Below, one piece after another: positions 1 to 7,340 of a DNA stretch of 34,390 nt; position 1 is the stretch's first letter, and every line of letters begins with the position of its first letter. Origin of the DNA: Achromobacter arsenitoxydans SY8 (GTDB lineage Bacteria > Pseudomonadota > Gammaproteobacteria > Burkholderiales > Burkholderiaceae_B); NCBI RefSeq assembly GCF_000236785.1, contig NZ_AGUF01000086.1:1-34390 (forward strand), given 5' to 3'. Position numbers and translations under genes: made by a program. The notes beneath the pieces are model-generated. The model was given only the letters and a program-made list of their open reading frames with translations, was not told the DNA's origin and did no database searches.

Positions 1-1
1 C

Positions 2-134
2 GAAACGCCGACGCCGACGCCAACGGAAACGCCGCCGCCGACGCCGACGGAAACGACCGCCGCCGACACCGACGGAGACGCCGCCGCCGACACCGACCGA
101 AACACCGCCGCCGACGCCGACGCCGACCACGACG
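2..134 (+). repeat. Short tandem repeat (24-bp units, ACGCCGCCGCCG-rich)
   Basis: About five imperfect copies of a 24-bp unit, GAAACG + CCGCCGCCG + ACGCCGACG with variants, encode the ETPPPTPT motif. The second unit has one extra A (near 55-56), which changes the reading frame. Such repeats are prone to slipped-strand length change and to sequencing error. Confidence 0.7.
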
Positions 135-149
135 GAGTTGTTTTTTTAA
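2..149 (+). CDS. 3' end of a truncated gene with a Pro/Thr/Glu-rich tail
   Basis: Only the last ~50 codons can lie in the window. From base 2 the DNA reads as repeats of the type ETPPPTPT. After about base 55 that pattern continues only in the next frame, where it runs PPPTPTETPPPTPT and then PTTTELFF to a TAA at 147-149. One extra A near 55-56, between GAAACG and CCGCCGCCG, accounts for the shift. Without a shift, frame 2 stays open to a TAA at 236-238, overlapping the PAAR gene. Low-complexity Pro/Thr-rich tails are usually exposed, extended linkers. Because PAAR and Rhs genes follow on the same strand, a VgrG-type spike protein is a reasonable guess, but nothing visible proves it. Confidence 0.4.
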   Translation, partial: KRRRRRQRKRRRRRRRKRPPPTPTETPPPTPTETPPPTPTPTTTELFF

Positions 150-209
150 CTCCAGGCTTTTATGCGGGCCGAAGGCGCGCGGCGTCCGGCTCCCTCAGAG
201 GGATAGTCC

Positions 210-482
210 ATGATCAAATCATTTCCCGCAGTGCGTAAAGGAGACGCGATCGCTCACGGCGGAAAAGTCCTGTGCGGTTCGCCCAATGTCTTCATCAATG
301 GGCTGCCCGCCGCCTTCATGGGTTGCGCGGCATGCTGCGCCCTGCATGTCTCGGCGCAGGCGGTTGCGAAGGGCTCAACCACGGTGTTCGTCAATGGATT
401 CAATGCTGCTCATATGGCGTGCTGCACGTCCTGCGGGTCGCCTGCGGCGACGGCATCGCCAAATGTCTTCATAGCGGTGTGA
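210..482 (+). CDS. PAAR-domain T6SS spike-tip protein
   Basis: This 90-residue protein is the size of a stand-alone PAAR protein. PAAR proteins form the sharp cone that caps the VgrG trimer of the T6SS and can carry effectors. The N-terminus (VRKGDAIAHGG, residues 8-18) matches the start of PAAR repeats. Two similar segments, PNVFINGLPAA (residues 26-36) and TVFVNGFNAA (58-67), show the internal repetition of the fold. A third copy of the strand motif, PNVFI, ends the protein. It is rich in cysteine (CAACC, CCTSC), consistent with metal binding at the tip. An AGAGGGA ribosome-binding site ends about 7 nt before the ATG. The Rhs gene starts 10 nt after the stop, so the two are almost certainly co-translated, and the PAAR protein is probably the docking partner of the Rhs protein. 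Confidence 0.85.
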   Translation: MIKSFPAVRKGDAIAHGGKVLCGSPNVFINGLPAAFMGCAACCALHVSAQAVAKGSTTVFVNGFNAAHMACCTSCGSPAATASPNVFIAV

Positions 483-492
483 GCGGACGGCA

Positions 493-3400
493 ATGACGGC
501 ATTGAGCGGGCTGGCCGGCCTGCTGACCAGCTTTCCGGGCGAACGGGTCGAGCTGCCGGCTCAGGAAAGATCCCATGGCTGGTGGCTGCGCAGCGAGTAT
601 GGGGTGCTGTGGCGGCGCCTGCCCGCGGCCGCCCTGGCGGGTTGGGGGCCGGGCGGCGTGAACGTAAATGGAGGGCACCTTGCGCGCGGCGCGGCGCGGC
701 ATCGGGATGCGCTCCCTGCCGGGCCGCGCAGGCCTGCCCTTGCACGCCGGTACGACAGCCGGATCGGCCAGGCCGGGATGTTCGGCCTGGGCTGGCGCAC
801 GCGCTGGGATGTGTCTTTGCTGGTACAGGGATCGGTGCTTGCCTACCGCGATGAATGGGGCCGAACCCTGCGGGTTCCGCGCCCCGAGCCGGGGCATCAG
901 GTGATCCTGGCCAGCGAATCGCTGACGTTCGCCTGCCTGGACGATGGACGCTATGTGGTGGCCGATTTGCAGCCCGCCTATCGCTATTTCACGTCTCCTG
1001 ATGCGGAGGGTGTTGCAGCGCTGGCTGCGGTGGAGTTCCTTGATGGCTACCGCATAGAGGTGCGACGCGATGAACAGGGCCGGATTGCCGCGCTGTTGGA
1101 TGCTGCCGGAACGGGCCTGTGGTTTACGCTGGATGCGCTGGGCTGCGTGACATCGGCGGCTCGGAGTCTGGACGGCGATCCATGCGCAATGTTCGCCTAC
1201 GGGGCGGATGGGAAGCTGGCCAGCGTGGATTCGGGACGCGGAAGAGGGCTGCGCCGCTACGGCTATCAGGATGGCCTCTTGTCCGAAATGGCGGAAGATG
1301 CCGGAACCTGGTCAATCCGGTGGCGCGACGACGGTACGGGGATGCAGGTTGCCGGGCTGCGCGCGCCTGGCGACCAGATGTGGTTGATTCACCGGGATCC
1401 ATCAGGGAACTGCGTCCGCATCGTTTGCGCGGACGGCAGCGAGAGCCGCTGGCAGTTTGACGACCAGGGCCGGACATCGGAATACCAGGATGCGGATGGC
1501 GGCGTGTATCGGATCGCCTACGACTCGCAATCCCGTCCGGTTGCCGTGGATGCGCCGGCTGGGCGGTGCGCGTTTGACTATGACGACTTTGGCCGTGTGG
1601 TGGAGGAAAGCGGCCCGGCCGGATTCTTGCGCAGGGTCAGTTACTCCTACGCGACCCGCATGCCCATGATGCTCACGCGCGACGGCGGGCGCGATTGGTT
1701 CTGGCTGCGCGATGAGCGCTTGCGTCCGGCCCGGCGGCGTTCGCCGGACGGCGGCGTTGCCCACATAGACTATGCCGGGGACTCGGAGCGATGCGTGCGC
1801 ACGGTTCCTGGCGGCGAGGCCCGCTATGCATATGATGCGATCGGGCGCCTCGTGCGGCGGGAGCTGCCGGATGGCCGGGTGGAGCGCTACGCCTGGAGCG
1901 CGGCCGGGCTGTTGCGCGCCCGAGGCGGTCAGGACGACGTTGCCGAGTATCGCGAGTACGACGACGCGGGAAAGCTCCGGGTGCGCCAGGGCGAGGGCGC
2001 GCGGGCGCGTCTGGCCGTGTACAGCCCGCAGGGGAAATTGCTTTCGTTGGCCAACGCCGCCGGGCATGCGCGTCACTGGCGGTACGACACGCAGGGCCGG
2101 CTGGAACTGCAGGTCGACGAAGAGGGCGTGATCACCCGCTATGCCAGGAACTCGACGGATGGAGAACTGATAGTTCAGGGGCCGGGCGGCGGCACGCAGC
2201 GCTGGGTCAAGGATGCGGCGCGGCGGGCGGTGGCGCGGCGGGACGCCGACGGTGTGGTGACCGAGCAGTGCCTGGACGTGTCGGGCCGCGTCGCCCGCAT
2301 ACATGAGACGGCCGGTTCGGCGACCCTGGAGACCCTGATAGGCTATGACGCCCGGGGGCGCGTGGCATCTCGCGAACGCGATGGTCTGCGATGTGAATTC
2401 GAGCATGATGCCGAGGACAGGCTGGTGGCGGTAAGGCCGGCGGCTGTTGATGACGGCCTTGCGGCCGAACCTTTGGTTTTCGAATACGGTGCAGGCGGGC
2501 TGGCGGTTCGCGAGACCAGCGCGCAGGGGACGCTGACCCTCACGCGAGACGGGTTGGGGCATCAGGTTGCTCTGGAGCTGCCCTGCGGCCTGGCGTTGCT
2601 GACCGCGCGGGATGCGGCGCAAGGACTGATACAGCTGAGCTATGTGGATGGCGGTCCGCCGATGACCATTCTTACGATCCGCCAGGACTCGGCGGGCCGC
2701 GAGCATGCTCGCCTGGCCGGAAATCTCTTGCGCGGAATCGAGCGGGACGAGGCGCGAGGCGTGCGGATAGAGCGCGTGCGGCTGGGTGAAAATGGCGAGG
2801 AAGTCCTTGCGTTGGCGCGCCGTACGCGGCGAGACGCGGCGGACAGGCTGGTCGAGGTGGAGGACGCCTCGGGGCGGACCCTGCACGACTACGACCGGAG
2901 GGGGCGGTTGGTGCGCAGCATTGGCGAGGCGTATGCCGTGTATACGACATGGGACGCCGGCGGAAATATCATCGCCCTGGATGGCGCGGGGTGGGCGCCT
3001 CCCCGGCTTACGCCAGATCATCGCGTAACGCACGTCGGACCGATGACGCTCGCGTACGACGGATGGGGCCGGGTGCTGCGGCGTGAAGGGCCTCTGATCC
3101 GGACGGAATTGACCTGGGATGCGGCGGGCAGGTTGGCGTGCGTGCAGCTTCGCGGCAGGGTCATTTCTTATGTCTACGATGCCGCAGGCAGGCTGGTGGG
3201 CCGCCGCGTCGGAAACCAAGGCCAGGAAATGTCGCACACCTTCCTCTGGGACGGCCTGCGGCTCATCCAGGAAGTTACGCCGAACTGGCGTGCGACGTAC
3301 GTCTACGAGCCGGCGCCGTTGGGCCAGCAGTCCTATGCCCCGGCCGCCCGGCTGGTGCAGAGACGGGCGAACTCGAAGATGCCCTGGTCCGCGCCCGAGG

Positions 3401-3819
3401 TGCAGTACCTGTTTCTCGATGCCGCCGGACGCGTGCATGCGGTGGTCGACGGCGAGGGCCGGCGATGCGCGCAGGGCGGTGTGCGTCCCTGGGGAGAGCC
3501 GCCCGGCGAGTCCGGTGCGGACGGCGTGCCGCCGCCCGGCTTCGCCGGGCAGTGGTCCGACCCAGATACGATGCTGTGCTGGAATGGCGTCCGATTCTAT
3601 GACCCGTTGACGGGGCGCTACATGAGTCCGGACCGGGACGCCCCGGCGGGCGTCAGCCCCTACCGATACGTCTGTGCGCCGGTGTCCCAGGCCAATCCCG
3701 CCGGCCGAGCGGTGGGGGCGGCGGGAGTCGGCGCGCGCACGGGCGTCATTTGCCCATGGCCAGCGCCGGCAGACTGGGCCGGCGTCCGGTTCCCCGCGTT
3801 GTCCGACCCTGACGCATAG
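493..3819 (+). CDS. Rhs-repeat (YD-repeat) protein with short atypical C-terminus
   Basis: This 1108-residue protein is built almost entirely of Rhs/YD repeats, for example YAYDAIGRLVRRELPDGR, YRIAYDSQSRPV and YVYDAAGRLVGRR. These make the beta-spiral shell that encapsulates a C-terminal toxin. It has no PAAR domain of its own; that role falls to the preceding gene. The core ends with FYDPLTGRYMSPD, the usual end-of-core signature. The following autoproteolysis motif, DPxGL in most Rhs proteins, is replaced by N-P-A-G-R starting at N1068. Only 37 residues (Arg/Gly/Pro/Trp-rich) remain, too few for a usual Rhs toxin of about 100-150 residues. No immunity gene follows on the plus strand: the next gene is convergent and its stop codon is 10 nt away. 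The protein is likely a structural relic or a toxin-less Rhs, though an unusual short effector tail cannot be excluded. Confidence 0.9.
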   Translation: MTALSGLAGLLTSFPGERVELPAQERSHGWWLRSEYGVLWRRLPAAALAGWGPGGVNVNGGHLARGAARHRDALPAGPRRPALARRYDSRIGQAGMFGLGWRTRWDVSLLVQGSVLAYRDEWGRTLRVPRPEPGHQVILASESLTFACLDDGRYVVADLQPAYRYFTSPDAEGVAALAAVEFLDGYRIEVRRDEQGRIAALLDAAGTGLWFTLDALGCVTSAARSLDGDPCAMFAYGADGKLASVDSGRGRGLRRYGYQDGLLSEMAEDAGTWSIRWRDDGTGMQVAGLRAPGDQMWLIHRDPSGNCVRIVCADGSESRWQFDDQGRTSEYQDADGGVYRIAYDSQSRPVAVDAPAGRCAFDYDDFGRVVEESGPAGFLRRVSYSYATRMPMMLTRDGGRDWFWLRDERLRPARRRSPDGGVAHIDYAGDSERCVRTVPGGEARYAYDAIGRLVRRELPDGRVERYAWSAAGLLRARGGQDDVAEYREYDDAGKLRVRQGEGARARLAVYSPQGKLLSLANAAGHARHWRYDTQGRLELQVDEEGVITRYARNSTDGELIVQGPGGGTQRWVKDAARRAVARRDADGVVTEQCLDVSGRVARIHETAGSATLETLIGYDARGRVASRERDGLRCEFEHDAEDRLVAVRPAAVDDGLAAEPLVFEYGAGGLAVRETSAQGTLTLTRDGLGHQVALELPCGLALLTARDAAQGLIQLSYVDGGPPMTILTIRQDSAGREHARLAGNLLRGIERDEARGVRIERVRLGENGEEVLALARRTRRDAADRLVEVEDASGRTLHDYDRRGRLVRSIGEAYAVYTTWDAGGNIIALDGAGWAPPRLTPDHRVTHVGPMTLAYDGWGRVLRREGPLIRTELTWDAAGRLACVQLRGRVISYVYDAAGRLVGRRVGNQGQEMSHTFLWDGLRLIQEVTPNWRATYVYEPAPLGQQSYAPAARLVQRRANSKMPWSAPEVQYLFLDAAGRVHAVVDGEGRRCAQGGVRPWGEPPGESGADGVPPPGFAGQWSDPDTMLCWNGVRFYDPLTGRYMSPDRDAPAGVSPYRYVCAPVSQANPAGRAVGAAGVGARTGVICPWPAPADWAGVRFPALSDPDA

Positions 3820-3829
3820 CCCGCAGGCC

Positions 3830-5230
3830 TCAAGCCGTCAGCGCCTTTTCGAACTTGGCCAGGACCGTCTGGTTGGCGTCCAGGGCGGCGATCTGATACG
3901 CCGCGGGTTGTTCGCTGAGATCGCAGAGGAAAGCCAGGCGGCGGTCGAACCAATCGTTTTTGCAGTGAGAGCGCGAGGATTCGATGGTGGCGGTGTCTTC
4001 ATGCAGCACGGAACCGTCCGCCCGAAGCGCGCGAACCCGGACCTGCGTTGCCTGGGTGCAGGCCTGTATGTCGAACACACTGCGGTGAGCGCTGATATGC
4101 AGATCATGGGATCGGCGCAGCGTGGAGCGCCACGAGGCAGGATCGGATAGGGGGGCGCCAGCGCCCGGCGGCTGGCAAGCAATGACCTCGGGCTGCACCG
4201 CGCGATCGGAGAAGCTGATGCCTGCGTAGGCTTCGTAATCCGCCAGCGTCCGGGCCTGGCCGAAGCCGTACTTCGCCTCGGGCGCCTCGGCGGCCGGGGC
4301 GGATGCGTCTTCCATGCCGAATAGCGCCCGGTTGCGCGCAAGAGAGCGCGCATTGCGTTCCCACCATGCCTGGGAAACGCGCCCCGCATCGCGGGCGTTT
4401 CCGTCATGGTCGTCCCAGAACTTTGGCCGCCCCTCGCGGCTGTATTCGTGCCACGCGAGGTTCCGGTGGGGATGGTAAAGATCGTAGCCGTGGGTGTAGG
4501 CGCGCACGGCCAGCGAGATTTCCTCGCCGTGGAAGAAGTACTCGGGATCGTGTTGCACTTCGCGCGCAAAGCTGCCGTCGGCGAAGGTGAAATGGCCGCT
4601 GTAGAACCGGGCCGGGACGGGTTCTGGCAGCGACTGCCACTCCGGCAGTTCGAAGGCCCTGAAGAAGATCGGGCTCTCGGGGGTGAACCGGTCAAAGCGC
4701 ATGCCCAGCGCCGCGGACGCGCCCTGGTCGCCGGGATGGGGGGCGGCCGGCGTATACGCAGGCAGGTAGGCGGTCAGCAGGGGCTTGGGGCTGCGCGCGC
4801 GCAACTGCTCCTGCATGGCGATCAATTGCGTATCCCAGTGCGGCACGAAGCGGTGATGGGAGTCGAGCTGCAGCGTGTAGGTTTCGCCCTGGTACCGCTG
4901 CTGAATAAGGTTCCGCGCCCAGCATGCTCCCTGGGACAGTTCATGCGGAATATCTATCAGCTCGACGGTGGCGCCGCGCAACTCGAAGGTATGTACGCAG
5001 AAGGGCTGGTCGGGCTGCAGCCGCCACTTCTGGAACCCCTCAAGGAAAAAGCCGCCGAGCGTCTCGTCGGTCCCGTGCTGCCAGCTCACGACAATTCGCA
5101 GCCGGCCGGAAAACTCGGCGCGATTGACCAGATCGTGCAGCGTGGGGATCAGTTCGGGATCCCGATAGCTGGCGATCTGGACGAAGAGAGTGGACATCTG
5201 GTCTGCGGTCATCGAGGTCATTGGTGTCAT
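3830..5230 (-). CDS. GT60-like GlcNAc-transferase (GlcNAc family glycosyltransferase)
   Basis: The predicted protein has 466 residues. After a short N-terminal stretch it begins LFVQIASYRDPELIPTL, the typical opening of the bacterial and protist GlcNAc family (CAZy GT60, Skp1-type alpha-GlcNAc-transferases). The QLDSHHRFVPHWD segment (residues 121-133, with D123 and H125) matches the family's metal/UDP-sugar site. GEEISLAVRAYTHGYDLYHP further on is a second conserved block. No signal peptide is seen, so it should act in the cytoplasm. The chosen ATG at 5230 overlaps the TGA of the upstream adhesin gene as ATGA, which suggests translational coupling. A second in-frame ATG at 5197 begins MSTLFVQ and is also possible; neither has a clear ribosome-binding site. 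About 150 C-terminal residues form an extra domain not recognised here. In eukaryotes the family modifies hydroxyproline or threonine on proteins; the bacterial substrate is unknown. Confidence 0.75.
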   Translation of the reverse strand: MTPMTSMTADQMSTLFVQIASYRDPELIPTLHDLVNRAEFSGRLRIVVSWQHGTDETLGGFFLEGFQKWRLQPDQPFCVHTFELRGATVELIDIPHELSQGACWARNLIQQRYQGETYTLQLDSHHRFVPHWDTQLIAMQEQLRARSPKPLLTAYLPAYTPAAPHPGDQGASAALGMRFDRFTPESPIFFRAFELPEWQSLPEPVPARFYSGHFTFADGSFAREVQHDPEYFFHGEEISLAVRAYTHGYDLYHPHRNLAWHEYSREGRPKFWDDHDGNARDAGRVSQAWWERNARSLARNRALFGMEDASAPAAEAPEAKYGFGQARTLADYEAYAGISFSDRAVQPEVIACQPPGAGAPLSDPASWRSTLRRSHDLHISAHRSVFDIQACTQATQVRVRALRADGSVLHEDTATIESSRSHCKNDWFDRRLAFLCDLSEQPAAYQIAALDANQTVLAKFEKALTA

Positions 5231-6234
5231 TGGAAGGAGAGGGTGACGATGCCATGCGCGTCGATCATGCCTGGCGTGGGGGCGGCGCTTCCCACGCGCA
5301 GCACGGTTGCTTCGAGGGCGAACGACGTGTTGAACCCCGGCGTCGTTTTGACCAGTGTGCTGCTGGCGTTCTGAGGCTTGAGCACCTGCTGGCTGCCGGA
5401 GTCGCGCAGCCGGATGGCCAGGTTGTCGGCACCGCCAACATTGCGGATGTAGTCGGGAACCGCCGGGTCTGGCGTTGCCGCCAAGGTGGCCGAAACCGTG
5501 TTCGGCGCAGTCGGCCCATCGCACGTAAGGTCGATGACGACGGGCTTGGTCGGGCCCGCGGTGGCGGAGACTTCACTGGGGCCGAATGTTCCGAAGTCGA
5601 TCGGTTCCGAGTGGTTGCTTGTGACCCAGCAATGCGGGAGCACTCTCAGGATCACGGAGTCGGCATTCACGCTGAAGACGATGGCGCGGTCTTCGGCGCC
5701 GCTTACCTGGACGACCGTTCCGAGGTTGACGACCGAAACACTGTTCATTGGTCCTGTCTTGATAAGCTCGACCACAAAGGTGGCGCCATCCCCGATTAAT
5801 GGGTATTCGGGCCCATATTCGGGAGATCGGGTCCAGCGAGTGGTTTCCGGGAGCGTCGACGTCGTTCCGCTGCCGCGCACATGCTTGATACGGAAACCCA
5901 CACCCGGGGCGCCGGTCGGGTAGACACCCGTGCCGACGGCCCCCGGGACTTCGAAATGCACCGTGCGTGTCGAGCCTTGGCAGATCAGTATGGCGATCGC
6001 CCCCTGGGATGCCGTTGCCCCGATGGCAAACGGCTCATTTATCGGATGGTTGGCTTCGACGTCGATTGCGGTTCCGGAAAATGACAGTTGCCGCACGGAT
6101 TCGATTTCCATCGGCTCTATGACGTGCGGTCGCGAGGCGTCGATGTCGGCCTGGGTAAGCTTGCGACACTCCGCAGAGGCGGGCAGTGTGTAGAACAATG
6201 CGGTTGCGGCCAGCGCCGCACATAGGGTCTTCAT
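5227..6234 (-). CDS. Two-domain fimbrial-type adhesin (exported)
   Basis: This 335-residue protein has a clear signal peptide, MKTLCAALAATALFYTLPASA, with cleavage likely after residue 21. The N-terminal region, about residues 22-190, resembles a beta-rich receptor-binding domain with two cysteines (AECRKL and LICQG). The C-terminal region, about 195-335, looks like a pilin domain: it has a Cys pair (LPHCW and DLTCDGP) and ends in a beta-strand with an aromatic penultimate residue (GIVTLSFQ), as in chaperone-usher tip adhesins. No chaperone, usher or major pilin is adjacent, which is unusual. A strong AGGAGGA ribosome-binding site lies at 6241-6247. The gene starts 42 nt after the tssA stop with no terminator between them, so it may be transcribed with the T6SS genes. 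It overlaps the glycosyltransferase start by 4 nt. Confidence 0.7.
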   Translation of the reverse strand: MKTLCAALAATALFYTLPASAECRKLTQADIDASRPHVIEPMEIESVRQLSFSGTAIDVEANHPINEPFAIGATASQGAIAILICQGSTRTVHFEVPGAVGTGVYPTGAPGVGFRIKHVRGSGTTSTLPETTRWTRSPEYGPEYPLIGDGATFVVELIKTGPMNSVSVVNLGTVVQVSGAEDRAIVFSVNADSVILRVLPHCWVTSNHSEPIDFGTFGPSEVSATAGPTKPVVIDLTCDGPTAPNTVSATLAATPDPAVPDYIRNVGGADNLAIRLRDSGSQQVLKPQNASSTLVKTTPGFNTSFALEATVLRVGSAAPTPGMIDAHGIVTLSFQ

Positions 6235-6240
6235 GTGACG

Positions 6241-6247
6241 TCCTCCT
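6241..6247 (-). promoter_or_regulatory. Strong ribosome-binding site of the adhesin gene
   Basis: AGGAGGA on the minus strand ends 6 nt before the ATG at 6234. It is the best Shine-Dalgarno sequence in this operon and fixes the adhesin start. The stronger signal suggests higher or independent translation compared with the tightly packed tss genes upstream. Confidence 0.8.
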
Positions 6248-6276
6248 GATATAGCGTCGGATGTGGATTCGTTCGT

Positions 6277-7323
6277 TCAGTCTTGGGGGGCATCCCATTG
6301 TTCGAGCAGTTCTGCAGGCACCATCCGATGCAGCTCCGAATAGCGCCGGCCGACCATGCGCTCGGCCTGCTTGATCAGGACGCTGACCGGACTGCTGGGC
6401 TCGTGGGTCTCGAACCACACTCTTGCGGTGCGCAGGGTTTCCAACATGTCCCAGCGCGTGTAGGCGGGTATCGGGCGCGGCGTTTCGGCCGGGGGGGGCG
6501 CGCGACCTTTTGCCGGTTTCGTGGGGGGAGGCGGCTTGTCCGGGCTGGCCTGGGCCTGCGCCAACGGTGTGGCGGCCGCCATGGAATGCTCGTGGACCGG
6601 GCCCGGCGTTTGAAACGGCTCCAGAAGCCGGGTGAGGAGCGCGAGGTCAGGCGCCATCGCGCCGAAGGTGTCGGACGTCCACGCGTTGATGCGCGCCAAA
6701 GCGCCGGCGGCGCCAGCCAGCGCCTGCGCGGCGGCGTCGCGCCGGTCGTGCAGATCCGCCACGAGCCGGGCCGCCGCCTCGGGCGTCAGGGCATCCTTGC
6801 TGCGGGTCTTCGCCAGCGCCCGTTCGATGTCGCGCAGCTGGAGCGGCGTGCCCATGCTCTTGGGCATCGCGATGTCGCGCACATCCGCAATCAGCCCGTC
6901 GGGGTCGGCCAGCGCGCCCAGCGCGTTGGCGAAAATCATCGGATCATGCTCGCCATCGAGCGTCGGCACGGGGTTCAAGCCGTCCGCATAGCGGCGCAGC
7001 ATCGCGTCGATCAACTCCAGCGATACGCGCAGACCCGGGGCGCCGGCCTGCCGGACGCGGCACCTGGCCAGGATGACCAGCAGGCGCAGGTCCTTGCTTC
7101 GCGCCAGCAGCGCGCGGCAATCGCGCTCGGCCTCGCCCCAATTGATGGGGGTAGCGGCGTCCACGAAGTCGCCATATTGGGCGTCGCGGCGGGTGGCCAC
7201 GTTCGCCAGCAGGATGACGAAGCCGGGGTCGTATTCAAGGTCGGGACCGCAAGGCGAGTCGCCGTCCAGCGGCTGTAGCAGGTCGGCTTCCGGACCGGCG
7301 TCTGGGGGGAGGTGTGTGGTCAT
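6277..7323 (-). CDS. tssA: T6SS baseplate/cap protein TssA
   Basis: This 348-residue protein has the ImpA_N domain at its N-terminus (about residues 10-130; LLQPLDGDSPCGPDLEYDP is the typical opening). A Pro/Lys-rich linker (PPPPTKPAKGRAPPP) follows. The C-terminal segment RTARVWFETHEPSSPVSVLI, followed by KQAERMVGRRY, is characteristic of TssA. TssA acts in the cytoplasm: it helps assemble the baseplate on the membrane complex and guides tail tube and sheath growth. It is the last tss gene of this operon and starts 17 nt after the tssG stop. No good ribosome-binding site precedes the ATG, so its translation probably depends on coupling from tssG. Confidence 0.9.
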   Translation of the reverse strand: MTTHLPPDAGPEADLLQPLDGDSPCGPDLEYDPGFVILLANVATRRDAQYGDFVDAATPINWGEAERDCRALLARSKDLRLLVILARCRVRQAGAPGLRVSLELIDAMLRRYADGLNPVPTLDGEHDPMIFANALGALADPDGLIADVRDIAMPKSMGTPLQLRDIERALAKTRSKDALTPEAAARLVADLHDRRDAAAQALAGAAGALARINAWTSDTFGAMAPDLALLTRLLEPFQTPGPVHEHSMAAATPLAQAQASPDKPPPPTKPAKGRAPPPAETPRPIPAYTRWDMLETLRTARVWFETHEPSSPVSVLIKQAERMVGRRYSELHRMVPAELLEQWDAPQD

Positions 7324-7340
7324 GGGTCGGTGAGGTGTGC

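Noticed and set aside
2-134. Repeat array at the left edge considered as a CRISPR
   Set aside because: There are no unique spacers. The units are contiguous 24-bp coding repeats that translate to ETPPPTPT.
1402-3438. A 678-codon minus-strand open frame inside the Rhs gene
   Set aside because: The sense strand encodes clear YD repeats throughout. The antisense product is low-complexity and Arg/Pro/His-rich.
3674-4150. A frameshifted toxin continuation of the Rhs protein
   Set aside because: The other-frame product is opposite the glycosyltransferase gene and has no domain signature, so it does not restore a toxin.
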